The notes beneath the pieces are model-generated. The model worked only from the letters and a program-made list of their open reading frames with translations, had not been told where the DNA came from and ran no database searches. From NCBI RefSeq assembly GCF_900168165.1, contig NZ_FUYV01000013.1, forward strand, positions 1-64,000: a stretch of DNA of 64,000 nt, given 5' to 3'. Both the position numbers and the translations under genes were made by a program. The DNA comes from Alkalitalea saponilacus (GTDB lineage: Bacteria; Bacteroidota; Bacteroidia; Bacteroidales; Marinilabiliaceae). Positions 18,591 to 27,171 of the stretch are shown here, in pieces (positions within the stretch are counted from its first letter, which is position 1; the number at the start of each line of letters is the position of its first letter).

Positions 18591-19445
18591 ATGAAACGAG
18601 TATTCGTTCTTTCCTTGTTCTTTTGTACTATGGTTGTTTGTATGGCACAAAACAACAGCCTTCTTTATCGTGTTTCCGGTAACGGTCTGGAACAGCCTTC
18701 ATGGATTTATGGAACCATCCATATGATTTGTGCCGATGATTTCTTTGTGTCGGAGTCAGTTACCGAAGCACTAAAAAACAGCCAAAAAATGGTGATGGAA
18801 CTGGACATGAGCGATCCTCAAATGATGCAAAAAATGCAAAGCCTGGCCATGCATCCGGAAATGAAAAACATCTCAGATGCTATGACTCCCGAAGAAATTG
18901 AAGCATTCAACAACTATCTGACCAGCCGATTTGGTGCAGGACTGGAGCAGATTGGCATGATGAAACCATTTGTGATAGCATCGATGCTTGTGATGACACA
19001 GATTAACTGCGACAGAATAGAATCCTATGAAAACTATTTCTTAACTTATGCAATACAAAACGAACTGACAATAAAAGGACTGGAAACCATTGAGTTCCAG
19101 ACAGGCATATTCGACAATATACCATACGAACTTCAAGTAAAAGAGCTGGTTACCATGATAAATGATCCTGAAAAAGGTTTGGCAGAATTTGAGCAACTCG
19201 TTCACTGCTATAAAAATCAGGATATAAACTGCCTTTACGAAGCCATAAAAGAATCTGACAGTTATATAAGAGATTTTGAAGAGATACTTCTTACCGAACG
19301 AAACAAAAACTGGGTTCCGATATTAGAGAAAACCATGGCAAGCCACCAGTCCTTTATCGCTGTGGGTGCAGGACATCTTCCGGGGGAAAAGGGTCTGCTT
19401 AATCTGCTTAAAAAAGCTGGTTATACGGTTGAGGCAATAAAGTAA
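18591..19445 (+). CDS. TraB/GumN family protein, secreted
   Basis: 284 residues with a signal peptide (RVFVLSLFFCTMVVCMAQ). The mature protein begins with SLLYRVSGNGLEQPSWIYGT followed by IHMICADDFF, the start of the TraB/GumN domain, and ends with AVGAGHLPGEKGLLNLLKKA. The conserved His in GTIH and the late GAGHLPGEKG block are hallmarks of this fold, related to Tiki-type metalloproteases. Activity in bacteria is poorly defined, so I call only the family. Probably periplasmic; second gene after the Cys4 membrane protein. Confidence 0.85.
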   Translation: MKRVFVLSLFFCTMVVCMAQNNSLLYRVSGNGLEQPSWIYGTIHMICADDFFVSESVTEALKNSQKMVMELDMSDPQMMQKMQSLAMHPEMKNISDAMTPEEIEAFNNYLTSRFGAGLEQIGMMKPFVIASMLVMTQINCDRIESYENYFLTYAIQNELTIKGLETIEFQTGIFDNIPYELQVKELVTMINDPEKGLAEFEQLVHCYKNQDINCLYEAIKESDSYIRDFEEILLTERNKNWVPILEKTMASHQSFIAVGAGHLPGEKGLLNLLKKAGYTVEAIK

Positions 19446-19487
19446 AAGAAACAAAAACCCACGTCCTAATCAAAGACAAAAGAAACC

Positions 19488-20492
19488 ATGGTTATGAAAA
19501 ATGTACTTACAATCATATTTTTCACCATTTTCATAGGCTTAACTTCTTCGTGCGAAAAATCAAATAATGAATATAAGTATAATGAAGGCAGATTGCCTAG
19601 AACGCCTGTCAACTTGTCTGATTTCAATACAGAGCATGATGATTTCAATATGACAGCACCAACACTGGGAGAGTTGATACCCTTTTGCTTCTCGTCTAAC
19701 AGGAATAGTAATGGAGACGAATTTGATATCATTTTTAAGCCTATGGATATAAGCTTTGATAGAACAACTGAAATCCTCACGATAAAAAATGAATACGGAG
19801 TCTGGGGCAGTTATGAGGAATATTTTGAAGTAATAAAAGATGGGCTGAATAAAATTAAAACATCCGGAAATGAACTGGGGCCTAATCTGATAATAGAACA
19901 TAATTCAAACAAAATGAATTTCATCTTATTGTATTCAACTGACATTACCGGAAATTCCAAAATAAACTACATTTCAAATAAGAATAACACAGAATTTTCA
20001 GACCCCAGAGAGGTGATGTTTTTGAATTCCGGGAACGATAACATGTACCCCACATTTAATTCGGATAAATCGAGAATCTATTTTTGTTCTAACAGAGATG
20101 GCAACAGTTTTAACATCTACTACGTAGATGTTAATGCAGAAACGGACATTGAGTCATTACTGTCAGATGATTCACCGTATGAAGTTTTTCTTGAAGAATC
20201 ACTATCAAGCCTGTCGGATGATAAATGTCCCTATATTTTTGATAACAAAATAGTGTTTGCTTCAAACCGGGAAGGTGGAAATGGAGGTTTTGATCTATAT
20301 TACAGCCTTTGGGAAAACAACCAATGGAGTGATCCTGTCAATTTTGGATCAACAATTAATTCAGAATACGATGAATTCAGACCTATAGTATTTGATGAGA
20401 GGGTTTCAGAGACTCAATCAATGATGATATTCTCATCCAATCGCCCCGGAGGACTGGGTGGGTTTGATCTATATTTTGTTGGAATTGAGTAA
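19488..20492 (+). CDS. PD40 propeller lipoprotein
   Basis: 334 residues. The signal peptide ends at lipobox TSSC (Cys22). The body shows PD40/WD40-like blades: NMYPTFNSDKSRIYFCSNRD, CPYIFDNKIVFASNREGGNG and, at the very end, MMIFSSNRPGGLGGFDLYFV. It resembles the propeller section of the PorE-like protein at 3953 but lacks TPR and peptidoglycan-binding parts. Codons are more AT-rich than in neighbouring housekeeping genes, and the next gene and toxin remnant share this, which hints at an accessory insertion. Role unknown. The start could also be ATG 19494 (third codon). Confidence 0.75.
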   Translation: MVMKNVLTIIFFTIFIGLTSSCEKSNNEYKYNEGRLPRTPVNLSDFNTEHDDFNMTAPTLGELIPFCFSSNRNSNGDEFDIIFKPMDISFDRTTEILTIKNEYGVWGSYEEYFEVIKDGLNKIKTSGNELGPNLIIEHNSNKMNFILLYSTDITGNSKINYISNKNNTEFSDPREVMFLNSGNDNMYPTFNSDKSRIYFCSNRDGNSFNIYYVDVNAETDIESLLSDDSPYEVFLEESLSSLSDDKCPYIFDNKIVFASNREGGNGGFDLYYSLWENNQWSDPVNFGSTINSEYDEFRPIVFDERVSETQSMMIFSSNRPGGLGGFDLYFVGIE

Positions 20493-20539
20493 TTGTTTTC
20501 AATGAGAGCTTCCGAGCGGTTAAAAATTCATGTATATAA

Positions 20540-20986
20540 ATGATTATGAAAGTATTGTTAATCTATATTTTAACTATAGCTTGTGTTCCTGGCATGTCGC
20601 AAAAAACTAGGAAGTTTTCGTTAGGGGATCAACATTATTTTTTAGATGTATCGAAAGGATTTATCTGCTACAAAATTATTGATGATGAACATTATATAGA
20701 GTATAGATTAGCTTATAATGACTCATCAATCATATATATCACTAATGATGATAAATCAGGTGGAGCAATAAACATATTTAAAGAAAAAAAATACGGTAAA
20801 GATGTTTCTTTGAAGATATTGCTAAATGAAACATTGGATTTAAACGGAGAATATATGGGAAGGTATTGGAGAGAAAAAAAGGAAAGTAATGTTGTAGTTG
20901 GATATATCAATGTACTGCCACAAGACATAGAGAAATTCAATATTATTTTATCAACCCTTCGAATGACAAGACGAGTTAGGAGGTAA
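20540..20986 (+). CDS. Secreted protein of unknown function
   Basis: 148 residues with a short signal peptide (MKVLLIYILTIACVPGMSQ). The mature part is rich in Lys, Tyr, Ile and Asp, predicted mostly beta, with a basic end MTRRVRR. I do not recognise a family. It lies 47 bases after the PD40 lipoprotein gene on the same strand, so the two are likely co-transcribed. Very AT-rich. Its 3' end runs directly into a decayed toxin fragment in another frame, which may mark a recombination junction; the true C-terminus might therefore have been altered. Confidence 0.6.
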   Translation: MIMKVLLIYILTIACVPGMSQKTRKFSLGDQHYFLDVSKGFICYKIIDDEHYIEYRLAYNDSSIIYITNDDKSGGAINIFKEKKYGKDVSLKILLNETLDLNGEYMGRYWREKKESNVVVGYINVLPQDIEKFNIILSTLRMTRRVRR

Positions 20987-21138
20987 TCAAATATCGTCTT
21001 GCGGGGAAATATTCATGCAGACTAAATCATAAGCACCGACTTGTATACTCAATAAAAGAAGATGTTATTACTGTTCAAGCACTAAGCCTTTGGGGTCATT
21101 ACGGTGATAAAAAACTTTTAACCTCCACCACACTATAA
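20980..21138 (+). pseudogene. YoeB/Txe-family mRNA interferase toxin, C-terminal remnant
   Basis: Read in frame from 20980, the stretch gives KYRLAGKYSCRLNHKHRLVY, then SIKEDVITVQALSLWGHYGD and a stop at 21136. The pattern of a Leu-x-Gly with Ser and Arg, the catalytic-region KHRLVY and the terminal SL.GHY is that of Txe/YoeB toxins. There is no start codon in this frame (a stop lies at 20977), and the first half of the toxin (about 35 residues) plus any antitoxin are missing. It overlaps the previous gene by 7 bases only because of the reading-frame definition. A dead remnant. Confidence 0.7.
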
Positions 21139-21402
21139 GGTTTATCAGAGCCAAGCTTTATATTACATGCATTAGGCATCTGTAAAAAAATGTCACGACA
21201 CTTGTTTCAATTATTTTGCATATAAACTCAAACAACACCACTCATCTCCCATTCGACAGCACCGTGTGTACAAATATACTACATATGGCATTAGCTCTAG
21301 AACGCCCGGGGATCTCATTCAAAAAAACGGTTATCAAATATCTCCTGAATTAAAATAAATATCGTATTTTAGGGATAAACCTAATAACCAATTCCCGAGA
21401 AT
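21139..21402. other. Intergenic stretch without recognisable gene
   Basis: Together with the toxin remnant this is a 416-base gap. Nothing coding is visible. A near-match to a -7 box (TATTTTAG, about 21368) precedes the DUF2851 gene. A C/G-rich patch TCTAGAACGCCCGGGGATC at 21297-21315 is odd against the AT background but has no clear meaning. Confidence 0.4.
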
Positions 21403-22686
21403 ATGACCGAAGATTTTCTTCATTACATTTGGAAACACAGGCTTTACAAGCCGGGACAGTATTTCTCCAATCAGGGAGAGCAATTGGAGATCATCAATCC
21501 CGGACTTCTGAACAGCGATGCAGGTCCCGATTTTTTCAACGCAAAAATAAAAATCGGTGACACCATGTGGGCCGGAAACATTGAAATCCATCTAAAAGCC
21601 TCAGATTGGTTCAAACATGGGCATCATCAGGATGAAGCATACAACAATGTTATACTTCATGTGGTTGCTGAAAATAATTCAACATGTTTCAATGCATCTC
21701 AAAGAGAAATTCCTGTTTGGGAAATCCCCATTGAAACGGCTCTCACGCATAAATACATGGAACTTCAGCAGAATCAGTTATGGGTTCCATGCGCTGAAGA
21801 TATAAAACAGATTGATGAATTTCATTTAGGACAATGGCTGGAAAGGATGACCATTGAAAAACTGGAAATGAAAGTTGATTCTGTAATTAAGCTACTTTCC
21901 CAATACAACAACGATTGGGACGAAGTTTTTTATGTTCTGCTGGTTCGTAATTTTGGCTTTGGATTAAATGGAGATCCTTTTGAAATGCTTGCCCGACGAA
22001 CTCCATGGAGAACGATATTAAAAAATGCTGATAACATTGAACGTTTGGAGGCCATTTTTCTTGGTCAGGGAGGGTTTCTTTCAGATTTGCTCCCGGAAGA
22101 TGAATACATCCAAAAACTTCAGAAAGAATATAAACTTCTTTCCGCCAAATATGGATTAACCCCCATTGAAAGTCACACATGGAAATTTCTTCGGTTAAGA
22201 CCATCCAATTTTCCAACCATCAGACTGGTGCAGTTGGCTGAATTATTTAACAAAGGTAGATTGTCACTTAGTAAGGTTTTAAAAGCTGAGACCACACAAC
22301 AACTTATCGCATTGCTTAATATTTCACCATCGGGTTATTGGATGAATCATTACCGTCCCGGAGCTGAGTCTCCTGTAAAAAGCAAAGCCATAGGACAAAA
22401 CTCCCGTGAACTCATCATCATTAACACTTTTGTTCCTTTAGCATTTGCTTATGGTAAACTTAGAGGAAACGAGGAGTTCTGTAGTAAAAGCACAGGATGG
22501 CTGGAGTCCTTAAAACCTGAATCGAATACCATTATCGAGAAATGGGAGGAGACTGGCATTCAGGCCAGGAATGCGGCTCAATCTCAGGCACTGGTTCATT
22601 TAAAAAAACGATATTGCAGAGAAAAGAAATGTCTGATGTGCAGAATTGGGCATCTGATTATTTCAGGAAAAACGAACCCTCAATAA
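21403..22686 (+). CDS. DUF2851 family protein
   Basis: 427 residues, the usual length. Begins MTEDFLHYIWKHRLYKPGQ and contains NPGLLNSDAGPDFFNAKIKI and WAGNIEIHLKASDW, the family signature region whose acidic residues and Glu-x-x-x pattern recall nuclease-like folds, though no activity is known to me. Mid-protein has FGFGLNGDPFEMLARRTPW. The C-terminus ends in a cysteine cluster YCREKKCLMCRIGH (C-x4-C-x2-C) that could bind zinc. Cytoplasmic. Transcribed alone, ending in a strong bidirectional terminator. Confidence 0.85.
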   Translation: MTEDFLHYIWKHRLYKPGQYFSNQGEQLEIINPGLLNSDAGPDFFNAKIKIGDTMWAGNIEIHLKASDWFKHGHHQDEAYNNVILHVVAENNSTCFNASQREIPVWEIPIETALTHKYMELQQNQLWVPCAEDIKQIDEFHLGQWLERMTIEKLEMKVDSVIKLLSQYNNDWDEVFYVLLVRNFGFGLNGDPFEMLARRTPWRTILKNADNIERLEAIFLGQGGFLSDLLPEDEYIQKLQKEYKLLSAKYGLTPIESHTWKFLRLRPSNFPTIRLVQLAELFNKGRLSLSKVLKAETTQQLIALLNISPSGYWMNHYRPGAESPVKSKAIGQNSRELIIINTFVPLAFAYGKLRGNEEFCSKSTGWLESLKPESNTIIEKWEETGIQARNAAQSQALVHLKKRYCREKKCLMCRIGHLIISGKTNPQ

Positions 22687-22728
22687 AAAATAAGGTTCAA
22701 CGAGACGTGTCTCATTGAACCTTATTTT
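22687..22728. terminator. Bidirectional terminator between DUF2851 and LPP20-like genes
   Basis: 20-bp stem with one mismatch (AAAATAAGGTTCAACGAGAC against its partner at 22709-22728), two-base spacer, A run on the left and T run on the right, between convergent genes. Serves both strands. Confidence 0.85.
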
Positions 22729-22751
22729 CGTTGTTCAGAACAAATATTTTC

Positions 22752-23342
22752 TTAGTAACCTCTATCCTGTCTCATTTGCTCCATTTCCTGATTAAAGGTA
22801 TCTTTAAACCTTTCATAATCATAATCTAAGCGAAGTCTTTCATCTCTTGAAATGCGATCATTCATTGCATTTACCAGTTCTTCACCACTTAACTCAATGG
22901 CAATATAGGTTTTATAACGTCCCTCTGGAGTTCTGGTAAGTTCCTCGCAAATTACCCGTGTACCGGTTAAACGCTGATTAATTACTTCGCGCGTAAGGCC
23001 TTCATAACGTTGAGTAAACTCCTGACGATTGCCTACTGTAATATCCTGTACATAATTATCGATCACTGATTTAACAGTAACCTCAATTTGAGCAGCCAAT
23101 TCAGCTCTGGCATTACTCAGAGCCATACGTTTAGAGTTGGCTTGGTTTGGACTTTCTGCTACACTGTTTGCTCTAAAAAATTCTGAATTGGAAAAATAAT
23201 CAGGACCGCTGCATAAAACTTCAACACGAGTCTCTCCCGGAGGAGGAGTTACAGTTGCAGTCTCTTTTTTCGATCGGCACTGAGTAAACATCAAAACGGT
23301 ACCAACCATTAATAAAGATAAGAGGTAAGTAAACTTCTTCAT
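22752..23342 (-). CDS. LPP20-like lipoprotein
   Basis: 196 residues. Signal peptide with lipobox FTQC (Cys22). The domain has the LPP20 pattern: a cysteine-containing VLCSGPDYF, then a helix SKRMALSNARAELAAQIEVT, a middle part ending in ICEELTRTPEGRYKTYIAIE and a C-terminal helical segment (MNDRISRDERLRLDYDYERF). The helix-plus-sheet module is shared with a Helicobacter outer-membrane lipoprotein; function in Bacteroidota is not established. Transcribed alone toward the shared terminator at 22687. Confidence 0.75.
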   Translation of the reverse strand: MKKFTYLLSLLMVGTVLMFTQCRSKKETATVTPPPGETRVEVLCSGPDYFSNSEFFRANSVAESPNQANSKRMALSNARAELAAQIEVTVKSVIDNYVQDITVGNRQEFTQRYEGLTREVINQRLTGTRVICEELTRTPEGRYKTYIAIELSGEELVNAMNDRISRDERLRLDYDYERFKDTFNQEMEQMRQDRGY

Positions 23343-23639
23343 AATATCAAGCTTTAAATTAAATAAACAGTTTTTATATAAATTTATTACATGCTATTCA
23401 AAAACCGAACCACAATTGGCTATACAAAAAACAAAAACTGCAACCGCTTCATTTCCTGGCCATTTAAAACGATTACACAAATCTTGGACATCAGCTTCTG
23501 GTATAACTTTTGAAGTTCACAACACAGTGTGTACGAAAGAATGATCAGACAGGTTTTCATTTTACGCGTAAAAATTATTTCACTAGTTTTACATAGTTAA
23601 AATACAGCCTGATTAATTGATAAATTAAATCACAGACGA

Positions 23640-24722
23640 ATGAAACAGTTTTCAACCATAGTCATTTTAATATTGGCATTTTCAATTACCGGCATGAGCC
23701 AACGTTCAAAACCAACTATTCATTTTGAGAATAAGGTTCATGATTTTGGTGAAATCCTTGAAGAAAACGGGGTGGTAAGCCATGTTTTTGAGTTTACCAA
23801 TAATGGGGAACAACCTCTTGTTATTCATAACGTCCGCACATCCTGTGGATGTGCTGCACCGGAATGGACTAGAACACCCGTTCAACCAAAACGTCAAGGC
23901 ACTATAAAAATAACATACGACCCACGTAACAGACCCGGTAACTTTAATCAATCCATTACAATTGCCAGCAATGCCGAACAAGGTCAGGAAATACTAAGAA
24001 TTATTGGCACTGTTACCCAGGGAGCCCGGCCAATTGAAGAAATCTACCGGCGGGAGATTGGACCTATACGTCTTAAACACACAAATTTATCTTTCGGAAG
24101 AGTACCAAAAGGTACACAAAAAGAAAATTCTGTTGAAATCATAAACACATCACAAAATCCTGTAACCATAACATTTGCCAGAGTGCCTGATCATATTACC
24201 ATGGAGGCATATCCCCAAAGGCTCCAACCAGGACAAGAGGGTATTATCAGAGGCATTTTTAATAGTGAGAAAACAGATGAATGGGGATTTGTCAATACGC
24301 ATATGCAGGTTCTGATTAACGGTGAACAAATAAGCAATAATCGCATCAGCTCCACTGCAACCGTTGAAGAGGATTTCTCCTCATGGAATGAAGAAGCACT
24401 TGCAAATGCACCAAAAATAGAGTTTAGCCAAACCACATTCGATTTTGGAGAGATAAAACAGGGAGAAATAATCAACCACTCATTTATTGTTACAAACTCC
24501 GGCAAAAGTGATTTAATTTTGCGCCGCGTCAGAACCTCTTGCGGCTGCACAGCATCCAACCCCGATCGCAGCATTATCCCTCCGGGACAATCCACCTCAG
24601 TTCCGGTAACTTTTAATTCACGCGGACGAAGTGGAAGACAAAATCAATCCATTACAATTTACACCAACGACCCTGACAGAAGTGCATCAATATTAAGACT
24701 TTCGGGTGTTGTAATACAATAA
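23640..24722 (+). CDS. Secreted DUF1573 protein with three ASH-like domains
   Basis: 360 residues with a signal peptide (FSTIVILILAFSITGMS). Three Ig-like ASH/DUF1573 units follow: about 27-118, 130-225 and 255-360. The first and third carry the typical VRTSCGC motif (TSCGCAAPEW, TSCGCTASNPD) and a NQSITI strand, while the middle unit has lost the cysteines. The first and third units are close to each other in sequence, suggesting internal duplication. Likely a periplasmic or surface protein-binding scaffold. The 297-base gap before it contains no recognisable gene. Confidence 0.85.
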   Translation: MKQFSTIVILILAFSITGMSQRSKPTIHFENKVHDFGEILEENGVVSHVFEFTNNGEQPLVIHNVRTSCGCAAPEWTRTPVQPKRQGTIKITYDPRNRPGNFNQSITIASNAEQGQEILRIIGTVTQGARPIEEIYRREIGPIRLKHTNLSFGRVPKGTQKENSVEIINTSQNPVTITFARVPDHITMEAYPQRLQPGQEGIIRGIFNSEKTDEWGFVNTHMQVLINGEQISNNRISSTATVEEDFSSWNEEALANAPKIEFSQTTFDFGEIKQGEIINHSFIVTNSGKSDLILRRVRTSCGCTASNPDRSIIPPGQSTSVPVTFNSRGRSGRQNQSITIYTNDPDRSASILRLSGVVIQ

Positions 24723-24756
24723 GGGTCAAATATTCGGGATTGGTTAAAATATCCTT

Positions 24757-24764
24757 TATCTTTG
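24757..24764 (+). promoter_or_regulatory. -7 promoter box of meaB
   Basis: TATCTTTG, exact TAnnTTTG match, 27 bases before the ATG at 24791; predicted leader about 23 bases. Confidence 0.6.
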
Positions 24765-24790
24765 TTTGTCAAAATAATTTTTAACAGAAC

Positions 24791-25906
24791 ATGCACCTGG
24801 GAAAAGAACACAGTCATATCGAAAACGATCCCAACTATAAAGGACTCATTGTAAACAAAGGAGTTGAACAACCACCATCGGTTAACCCCGATGCAGCCAG
24901 ACGATTCCTGCAAAAAAGACCACAGGAATTGACTTTGGCACAGTATGTGGATGGAATTCTGGCAGGCGACATAACAATTTTGAGTCGTGCCGTAACACTC
25001 ATCGAAAGTTCTCTTCCCAAACACCAGGAGTTGGCTCAGCAGATTATCCTTAAATGTCTGCCACATTCAGGGAGTTCAGTAAGACTTGGTATTACTGGCG
25101 TTCCGGGCGCCGGGAAAAGCACCTTTATTGAAGCTCTGGGTTTGCACTTGATAGAAAAAGGTGCCAAACTGGCCGTTTTAGCCATTGATCCCAGCAGTGA
25201 ACGATCCAAAGGGAGCATATTGGGAGACAAAACACGAATGGAGAGTCTCTCATCGACACCCAACGCCTACATAAGACCTTCTCCCTCGGCGGGATCACTG
25301 GGAGGTGTAGCCCGAAAAACCAGAGAAACAATCATTCTTTGTGAAGCAGCAGGTTACAACACCATCTTTATTGAAACTGTAGGTGTGGGACAGAGTGAAA
25401 CTGCTGTTCATTCTATGGTCGATTTTTTCCTGTTAATACTGATAGCAGGTGCCGGAGACGAACTCCAGGGAATAAAACGAGGCATTATGGAAATGGCCGA
25501 CGGAATTGCAGTTAATAAAGCAGATGGCCAGAATATACAAAAAGCTCAATTAGCAAAAACACAATATTCCAATGCCCTACACCTATTTCCGCCAACCCGT
25601 TCGGGATGGATACCACGGGTAGAAACCTGCTCATCCATCCTATCTGAAGGTATTTCTAATATTTGGGATATGGTTGAAGAGTATATGCATAAAACCAAAA
25701 GCAACGATTTTTTCAACCAAAACCGTCGGGAACAAGCCCAATATTGGATGTATGAATCCATCAACGAAAAATTAAAAAATAATTTTTACCATAATGCGTT
25801 AATAAAGAATAAAATTGCCGAAATTGAACCCCTGGTAAACAGCGGACAAATCAGTTCGTTTGAAGCTGCCAGAGAACTGCTTGAATTGTACAACAAACAG
25901 GTATAA
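24791..25906 (+). CDS. meaB: Methylmalonyl-CoA mutase-associated GTPase MeaB
   Basis: 371 residues. G3E-type P-loop GTPase that loads and protects adenosylcobalamin in methylmalonyl-CoA mutase. Walker A GVPGAGKS at 103-110; switch and base regions AIDPSSERSKGSILGDKTRM, RPSPSAGSLGGVARKTRE, ETVGVGQSE and the NKAD of AVNKADGQN. The C-terminal helical dimerisation arm is present. The mutase subunits are not in this window, so it is unlinked from its client. A carboxyltransferase and a biotin carrier at 51-53 kb may belong to the same propionate/methylmalonyl pathway. Confidence 0.93.
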   Translation: MHLGKEHSHIENDPNYKGLIVNKGVEQPPSVNPDAARRFLQKRPQELTLAQYVDGILAGDITILSRAVTLIESSLPKHQELAQQIILKCLPHSGSSVRLGITGVPGAGKSTFIEALGLHLIEKGAKLAVLAIDPSSERSKGSILGDKTRMESLSSTPNAYIRPSPSAGSLGGVARKTRETIILCEAAGYNTIFIETVGVGQSETAVHSMVDFFLLILIAGAGDELQGIKRGIMEMADGIAVNKADGQNIQKAQLAKTQYSNALHLFPPTRSGWIPRVETCSSILSEGISNIWDMVEEYMHKTKSNDFFNQNRREQAQYWMYESINEKLKNNFYHNALIKNKIAEIEPLVNSGQISSFEAARELLELYNKQV

Positions 25907-25915
25907 CAATGAAAT

Positions 25916-25938
25916 AAAATGCAGTTTGACTGCATTTT
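25916..25938 (+). terminator. Hairpin after meaB
   Basis: AAAATGCAG / CTGCATTTT, 9-bp perfect stem with a 5-base loop ending in a short T run, 10 bases after the meaB stop. Short but plausible intrinsic terminator. Confidence 0.55.
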
Positions 25939-25972
25939 AATAAACACTTATAATTTAAACAACTTTATTTTT

Positions 25973-27073
25973 ATGATGAAAAAAGTATTTTTTGCACTGG
26001 CACTTACGATAATTTTGGCTGCCTGTTCATCCGACAGCTATAAGTTGTCAGGTAAATTTAATGATGTAACAACCGGTACTGTATATTTGAAAAAAATTAC
26101 AGAGTTTGGTATTGAAGATGTTGATACCACTGAATTGGTAAATGGAGCCTTTACTTTTGAAGGGTCAGTTGAACACCCTGAACTCTACTTGATATTTCAT
26201 GGGACTAACAGGGTTCCGATTGCACTGTTTTTGGAAAACACCAACATTACCATAACAGGAAGCACTGCTGAAATGGAAGCAGTTGAAATTAAAGGTTCAC
26301 GTCTTAATAATCTCTTCAAAAAATTCAATGATGAAATTCCTCATAGTGAAAAAGTAGAGAGAATGAGGGAGGAATTTTTCATGGCTCAAAGCAGCGGCGA
26401 TCAATCAACCATGGAGAGTATAATGGCCGACATGCAGGTCATTATCGAAGAGCAGCAAAATTACTATCGTAATTTTGTTAAAGAGAACAGTAACAATGTT
26501 GTTGGTGCTTTTCTTGCCTTAAACATGGCACAGGGTCTTGAAGTGGAAGAGCTGGAAGAGATTCTTGAGAAACTTGAAGCCAATCTTTCGGGTCATCCAT
26601 ACGTAGTTCAACTACAGGAATTTTTAACTCCTATGCAAACCCAAAGAGCAGCTGAAGCGGCGCTTTCGGTTGGAAATGAAGCACCGGTTTTTACTCTTAA
26701 AGACATTGAAGGGAACGCCGTAAGCCTTGATCAATACCGCGGGAAATATGTTTTTCTTGATTTCTGGGCAGCATGGTGTCGTCCATGCCGCATCGAAAAT
26801 CCAATTTTAAAGAGAGCGTATGATCGCTTTGGTGGAGATGAATTTGAAATCGTGAGTGTTTCATTGGACGAAACCACTGAAGCATGGAAAAAGGCTGTAG
26901 AAGAAGATCAGCTAAACTGGGTTCTTCTGCACGACCCGATGGGAAGCGTGGCTCAAACCTATGCCGTTCAATCCATTCCTAACACATGGTTGCTTGACAG
27001 AGATGGAAACATCATGCACAAGCAATTAAGAGGTGAGGAACTGATTGAAGTATTAGAAGGACTTCTAAACTAA
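25973..27073 (+). CDS. DUF4369 plus TlpA-like thioredoxin lipoprotein
   Basis: 366 residues from ATG 25973. An upstream in-frame ATG at 25919 is excluded because it lies inside the meaB terminator hairpin and the signal peptide starts here. Lipobox LAAC (Cys18). Residues about 22-120 form a DUF4369 beta domain (YKLSGKFNDVTTGTVYLKKI), followed by a helical linker and a TlpA/AhpC-TSA domain from about 225. That domain has WCRPC (Cys269, Cys272) and the cis-Pro loop VQSIPNTWLLD. Periplasm-facing thiol-disulfide oxidoreductase, a very common Bacteroidota type; client unknown. Confidence 0.88.
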   Translation: MMKKVFFALALTIILAACSSDSYKLSGKFNDVTTGTVYLKKITEFGIEDVDTTELVNGAFTFEGSVEHPELYLIFHGTNRVPIALFLENTNITITGSTAEMEAVEIKGSRLNNLFKKFNDEIPHSEKVERMREEFFMAQSSGDQSTMESIMADMQVIIEEQQNYYRNFVKENSNNVVGAFLALNMAQGLEVEELEEILEKLEANLSGHPYVVQLQEFLTPMQTQRAAEAALSVGNEAPVFTLKDIEGNAVSLDQYRGKYVFLDFWAAWCRPCRIENPILKRAYDRFGGDEFEIVSVSLDETTEAWKKAVEEDQLNWVLLHDPMGSVAQTYAVQSIPNTWLLDRDGNIMHKQLRGEELIEVLEGLLN

Positions 27074-27094
27074 ATCGAATTTGACAATATTATA

Positions 27095-27140
27095 GAAAAG
27101 GTCATCCGCAAAAAATACCGGATGGCCTTTTCTTTTTTTG
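27095..27140 (+). terminator. Strong intrinsic terminator after the DUF4369-TlpA gene
   Basis: AGAAAAGGTCATCCG pairs with CGGATGGCCTTTTCT (one G:T-type mismatch), followed by a run of seven T. Its T run abuts the promoter box of the next gene at 27141. Confidence 0.85.
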
Positions 27141-27148
27141 TAAATTTG
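27141..27148 (+). promoter_or_regulatory. -7 promoter box of the M20 amidohydrolase gene
   Basis: TAAATTTG, exact TAnnTTTG match, 24 bases before ATG 27172 and directly after the upstream terminator. Confidence 0.6.
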
Positions 27149-27171
27149 TCATCAAACAAAATAAAACCTTC

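Noticed and set aside
21290-21315. Polylinker-like run with XbaI and SmaI sites (possible vector contamination)
   Set aside because: The matches to common vector linkers are about ten bases each, in an order not found in them, and flanking DNA is continuous AT-rich Bacteroidota sequence.
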